DNA of 6,690 nt, taken from contig CALGRR010000058.1 of the NCBI GenBank assembly GCA_937880805.1, positions 1 to 6,690 on the forward strand, written 5' to 3'. The position numbers and the translations under genes are program-made. Positions 4,389-6,690 of this stretch are shown piece by piece. Within the stretch, counting starts at the first letter, position 1. Every line of letters starts with the position of its first letter. The notes beneath the pieces are model-generated. The model saw only the letters and a list, made by a program, of their open reading frames with translations. It searched no databases and was not told the origin of the DNA. This DNA is from an uncultured Clostridia bacterium (GTDB taxonomy: Bacteria; Bacillota; Clostridia; Oscillospirales; Acutalibacteraceae).

Positions 4389-5603
4389 ATGGCAAGAAAT
4401 GACGGCGTTGACCGAGTCACCGCCCGAAATGTAAATCTTGCAGACGGAAAAATAGCCAATGTTCAGCGGCACAATGAACGAGAAAAAGAGTCTTATGTGA
4501 ATTCCGATATCGTTACGGAAATGACTCCGTTCAATGTTCACTTCAAAAAACCGAACGACACTTACGAAAACATTTTCAATAAAATGCTCGAAGAAAAAAT
4601 CATTTCTACAAGAGGACTGAAACCCGATGCAAACAAATACGGCGAACTGATTTTCGATGTCAACTCCGCATACTTTTACAATCACGGCGGTTACGAGTTC
4701 GCAAAAAAATTTTATGAGGACTCTTACAAAGCGGCAATAAAAATCGTAGGCGGTGAAGAATATATTCTCTCCGCAGTCATGCACGCCGACGAAAGAAACA
4801 AAGCAATGTCCGAAGCGCTCGGAGAAGATGTTTACCATTATCATCTGCACGTCGTGTATATTCCCGTTGTCGAGAAAGAAATTCTCTGGTCAAAACGGTG
4901 CAAGGAAGAAAGCTTACGAGGCACGGTCAAGGAAAAAATTATGCAGGTAAGCAGCAGTAAAAAATGGATTTCAAAACCTGCTCTCGATGAAAATGGCGAC
5001 CCGATTTTACAGAAGAACGGTAAGCCCGTTCTCAAAAAATCCTACAGCGTTCTGCAGGATGATTTCTACGAATATATGCGAAAAGCAGGCTACGATGATG
5101 TGCAGCGTGGCGAGCGTGGAAGCTCGGAAGAACATCTTACCGTCACGCAGTTCAAGGTAAAAAAAGAAACGGAACGTCTTGAAAAATTACAAAATCAGAT
5201 TAAGAAAAGCAAATCGAATCTGGAGTCCCTCGAAGAAAAAACCAAAGTCCGCAAAACGATGAAACGGAGTTTTCACGAGATAGAAGACATCGGCAAAACA
5301 ACCTTTTTCGGCAAGGTTGAAATGACAAAAGATGAATGTACTTATCTGAAAGAGCAGGCAAAGAAAAGCATAATTCAGGGAAGCGAGATTTCCCGTTTGA
5401 AGGATGACCTTGCAACCGCAAGAAGAGGCAGCGACATCTGGCGCAGTCGTTACGAAGCTCTTTATGAGCAGACAAAAGAGTTCGTTGCAGCATTAAAACG
5501 CTCACCGGAGATTGTCAGAGAATTTATCAGAAAAATATTACAGCCCGAGAAAATCGTTCCGCATACCCGTCACAAAACCCGTGACAACTCACGAGAAAGA
5601 TAA
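4389..5603 (+). CDS. mobV: MobV-family relaxase (Mob/Pre plasmid recombination enzyme)
   Basis: A 404-aa protein. I start it at the ATG at 4389, preceded by AAAGGAG (4371-4377) 11 nt away. The in-frame ATG at 4365 lies upstream of that site. Family motifs are present. NVQRHNERE (24-32) carries the His28-Asn-Glu-Arg motif equivalent to the MobM active-site region. A metal-binding motif is built from HADE (132-135) and YHYHLHVVYIPV (149-160, His150, His152, His154). In usual MobV proteins the two parts lie close together (HxDE...PHxHxxxVP). Here they are separated by about 14 residues, with Tyr-His in place of Pro-His. The C-terminal part (about 253-285 and 325-370) is charged and coiled-coil-like, as expected for dimerisation or membrane association. 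The protein should nick the adjacent oriT, stay covalently attached and lead the strand into the recipient. The transfer machinery would come from a helper element. Confidence 0.9.
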   Translation: MARNDGVDRVTARNVNLADGKIANVQRHNEREKESYVNSDIVTEMTPFNVHFKKPNDTYENIFNKMLEEKIISTRGLKPDANKYGELIFDVNSAYFYNHGGYEFAKKFYEDSYKAAIKIVGGEEYILSAVMHADERNKAMSEALGEDVYHYHLHVVYIPVVEKEILWSKRCKEESLRGTVKEKIMQVSSSKKWISKPALDENGDPILQKNGKPVLKKSYSVLQDDFYEYMRKAGYDDVQRGERGSSEEHLTVTQFKVKKETERLEKLQNQIKKSKSNLESLEEKTKVRKTMKRSFHEIEDIGKTTFFGKVEMTKDECTYLKEQAKKSIIQGSEISRLKDDLATARRGSDIWRSRYEALYEQTKEFVAALKRSPEIVREFIRKILQPEKIVPHTRHKTRDNSRER

Positions 5604-5766
5604 CTGCAAGAGCTGTAAAAATTGCAAAATACCGAATAGCAATAGTTCAAATGAACTCTGCATCGTTCGGGCTGTTGCTATTGGAAAACCACCTCACTTT
5701 TACAGCTTTAGAGCCGAAATAAATATACAAAAATCATACTATTTTCCCAAGGAAGGAGGAATTTAA
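5581..5766 (+). CDS. Possible small cysteine-motif protein (61 aa), GTG start, doubtful
   Basis: This frame is open through the gap after the relaxase and stops at 5764-5766, where TAATG couples it to the next ATG. From the GTG at 5581 it would encode 61 residues. These include NCKSCKNCKIP (three Cys in a C-x2-C-x2-C pattern), a fourth Cys in NELCIVRAVAIG, then KPPHFYSF. This looks like a small zinc-binding motif. Against it: no ribosome binding site precedes the GTG, it overlaps the relaxase end, and the same bases form concentric inverted repeats (5611-5707). I do not recognise a family. Confidence 0.27.
   Translation: MTTHEKDNCKSCKNCKIPNSNSSNELCIVRAVAIGKPPHFYSFRAEINIQKSYYFPKEGGI
5611..5707. 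repeat. Concentric inverted repeats between the relaxase gene and the downstream cluster
   Basis: Three nested pairs share nearly the same centre. The outer pair is AGCTGTAAAA (5611-5620) with TTTTACAGCT (5698-5707). The middle pair is AATAGCAA (5635-5642) with TTGCTATT (5675-5682). The inner pair is AGTTC (5644-5648) with GAACT (5653-5657), loop AAAT. All are perfect. No T run follows, so it is not an ordinary terminator. It could be a structured leader of the downstream genes, a single-strand origin or a protein site. Weak promoter-like boxes (TTTACA 5699-5704, TATACA 5724-5729) follow. Confidence 0.55.
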
Positions 5767-6053
5767 TGAGGACAGGATTGAAGAAAAAACAGAAGCACAC
5801 AGAGGTCTATTTTAACGAAGAAAGTCCGATTGTAGAGATTTACACACACAACACCGACCTCAAAAACCGACTGACAGCATACTCAAAGAAATATCCCGGG
5901 CATTGCCGTCAGTTTGATGATGTCGGTCAAGGCGGTCTGAGATTTGAAATCGAAAAAGGCAGATTCGATTTCAGACTCACCGCACCCTACTCCGATGAAC
6001 GGAGAACAAAATCAAGCGAAAATGCAAAACAAAACGGAATACACAGGAGGTAA
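5766..6053 (+). CDS. Conserved mobile-element protein of unknown function (95 aa)
   Basis: The start at 5766 has a strong site, AAGGAGG (5753-5759), 6 nt before the ATG. The basic N-terminus (MRTGLKKKQKHTEV) is followed by a beta-rich middle (VEIYTHNTDLKNRLTAYSKKYPGHCRQFDD...GLRFEIEKGRFDFRL). The C-terminal segment LTAPYSDERRTKSSENAKQNG is, from memory, the best-kept part of a protein family repeatedly seen in clostridial conjugative and mobilizable elements. No enzyme motif, signal peptide or membrane segment is visible. It may bind nucleic acid, judging from charge. It is the first of three closely spaced genes, with TnpV starting 5 nt after its stop. Confidence 0.75.
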   Translation: MRTGLKKKQKHTEVYFNEESPIVEIYTHNTDLKNRLTAYSKKYPGHCRQFDDVGQGGLRFEIEKGRFDFRLTAPYSDERRTKSSENAKQNGIHRR

Positions 6054-6058
6054 CAAAA

Positions 6059-6436
6059 ATGAAAAAGCACATTGTCAACGAAGCAACAGGTATCAGCTAC
6101 ACACTCGTCGGTGATTATTATATCCCCGACCTGAAGCTCCCCGAAACGGAAAACAAGCCGATAGGAATATGGGGCAGAAAGCGTCTCGCCTACCTCAAAG
6201 AGCATAAGAAAATTCTTTTCAATCAGCTCGTTCTCAGTTGGAAGCTCAACAGCCACCTTGCCGAAATTAACGAGCAGGCAACCGAAATGCTCGACAGACT
6301 CACCGAGCAAATGGCAAAGGCCGAAGGTGTCACAGAAAAGCTGAAGGAAGATAATCAGATGGAATGGGTCTGCAGAATGAATAACATCCGCAACCGAGCC
6401 GAAGAAATCATCAATGCAGAGTTGATTTACAACTGA
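6059..6436 (+). CDS. tnpV: TnpV-family transposon-encoded protein
   Basis: A 125-aa protein. AGGAGG (6045-6050), lying in the last codons of the previous gene, is 8 nt before the ATG. The sequence follows the TnpV pattern closely. It opens with YTLVGDYYIPDLKLPE (14-29), then PIGIWGRKRLAYLKEHKK (34-51), then KLNSHLAEINEQATEM (62-77). It ends with EGVTEKLKEDNQMEWVCRMNNIRNRAEEIINAELIY (89-124). It appears all-helical after residue 38. TnpV was named from the Tn4451/Tn4453 group of clostridial mobilizable transposons. It is widespread in such elements, but its biochemical function is not established to my knowledge. The gene appears intact. Confidence 0.9.
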   Translation: MKKHIVNEATGISYTLVGDYYIPDLKLPETENKPIGIWGRKRLAYLKEHKKILFNQLVLSWKLNSHLAEINEQATEMLDRLTEQMAKAEGVTEKLKEDNQMEWVCRMNNIRNRAEEIINAELIYN

Positions 6437-6452
6437 TACGGAGGTTATCAAA

Positions 6453-6690
6453 ATGTCGGGCTTCATCGAAGAATTTTACTACGGCAACATCGAGCCGCAG
6501 GCGTGCAACTCTGAACTTAACAAAGAACTGAAAAAGATGTTGAACACACTCACCGAAAAAGAAGAACTGCTCACAGCAAAGCTGAACGGCGAAGAAAAGG
6601 ATTTGTTTTTGAAATATGCGAACGCATATAACGAGTTTTTAGCCTTCAGTATCGCAGACGGTTTCATCTCAGGCTTCCGCCTCGGCGCAA
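6453..6690 (+). CDS. DUF6809-like small protein, 3' end outside window
   Basis: The ATG at 6453 follows GGAGG (6440-6444) by 8 nt, 16 nt after the TnpV stop. Seventy-nine codons are visible without a stop before the window ends. The protein opens with GFIEEFYYGNIEPQ, has a charged helical middle (LNKELKKMLNTLTEKEELLTAKLNGEEKDLFLKYANAYNEF), and ends in view with GFISGFRLGA. The combination of an FYYGNIEPQ-type start and a late FIxGFRLGA is what I recall for the DUF6809 family in gut Firmicutes mobile elements. The function is unknown. It is probably co-transcribed with TnpV. Confidence 0.75.
   Translation, partial: MSGFIEEFYYGNIEPQACNSELNKELKKMLNTLTEKEELLTAKLNGEEKDLFLKYANAYNEFLAFSIADGFISGFRLGA

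Noticed and set aside
4151..4402. 83-codon plus-strand frame between the ATPase and relaxase genes
   Set aside because: It runs through the hairpins and nick site, overlaps the relaxase start, lacks a ribosome binding site and has no recognisable protein pattern.
4302..4850. 182-codon minus-strand frame opposite oriT and the relaxase gene
   Set aside because: It is the antisense shadow of the relaxase reading frame and oriT, with no start signals and no recognisable protein. The other long minus-strand frames right of 1290 are shadows likewise.
6443..6452. GGTTATCAAA, an exact copy of 373-382 near the left end
   Set aside because: It lies in the ribosome binding region of the DUF6809-like gene, is single and is only 10 bp. 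It is not supported as an integrase arm site.

Overview
The window looks like the left end of an integrative and mobilizable element (IME) inserted at the 3' end of the housekeeping gene guaA. The host is probably a low-to-moderate GC gut-type Firmicute (class Clostridia, Ruminococcus/Oscillospiraceae-like). This rests on strong AGGAGG-type ribosome binding sites, consensus TTGACA/TATAAT promoters, and protein families typical of clostridial mobile elements (a MobV relaxase, TnpV, a DUF6809-like protein, and an AP2-type-arm tyrosine integrase). Genus is not determinable by eye.

Layout. Bases 1-255 are the last 84 codons of guaA, ending in the typical TIEWE tail. Bases 256-465 are the probable element end: a palindrome across the guaA stop codon, two tandem copies of an 11-bp repeat that could be integrase arm sites, and a strong hairpin terminator. 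A Cro/CI-type repressor (466-960, minus strand) faces a divergent promoter region (about 993-1130). That region carries two consensus promoters and four copies, of varying quality, of the operator TAAACA-N4-TGTTTA. The rightward promoter drives a leader of about 200 nt with a predicted fold (1144-1293). It is followed by a tightly packed operon: excisionase-like protein (1327-1518), tyrosine integrase (1519-2595), MobC-like ribbon-helix-helix protein (2595-2933) and a RepA/RecA-fold ATPase (2917-4074).

The stretch 4071-4388 is not coding. It starts with a 27-bp-arm inverted repeat built of six 9-bp units. Hairpins follow, three of which share the loop CGCA, and then a site matching the pMV158 nick site (ATAGTGGG/TTAT). 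This is the probable oriT. The MobV relaxase gene (4389-5603) begins directly after it. A 162-bp gap with concentric inverted repeats precedes a second cluster of small genes: a 95-aa conserved element protein (5766-6053), TnpV (6059-6436) and a DUF6809-like protein cut by the window edge (6453 onward).

How it works together (inference). The repressor holds both its own promoter and the xis-int-mobC-ATPase promoter. On induction, Xis and Int excise the circle from guaA. MobC and the relaxase then process oriT, and transfer would use a conjugation machine supplied in trans, since no VirB4/coupling-protein gene is visible here. The ATPase next to an iteron-like inverted repeat suggests that the excised form may replicate. 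The right end of the element, the second att site and any cargo lie outside the window.
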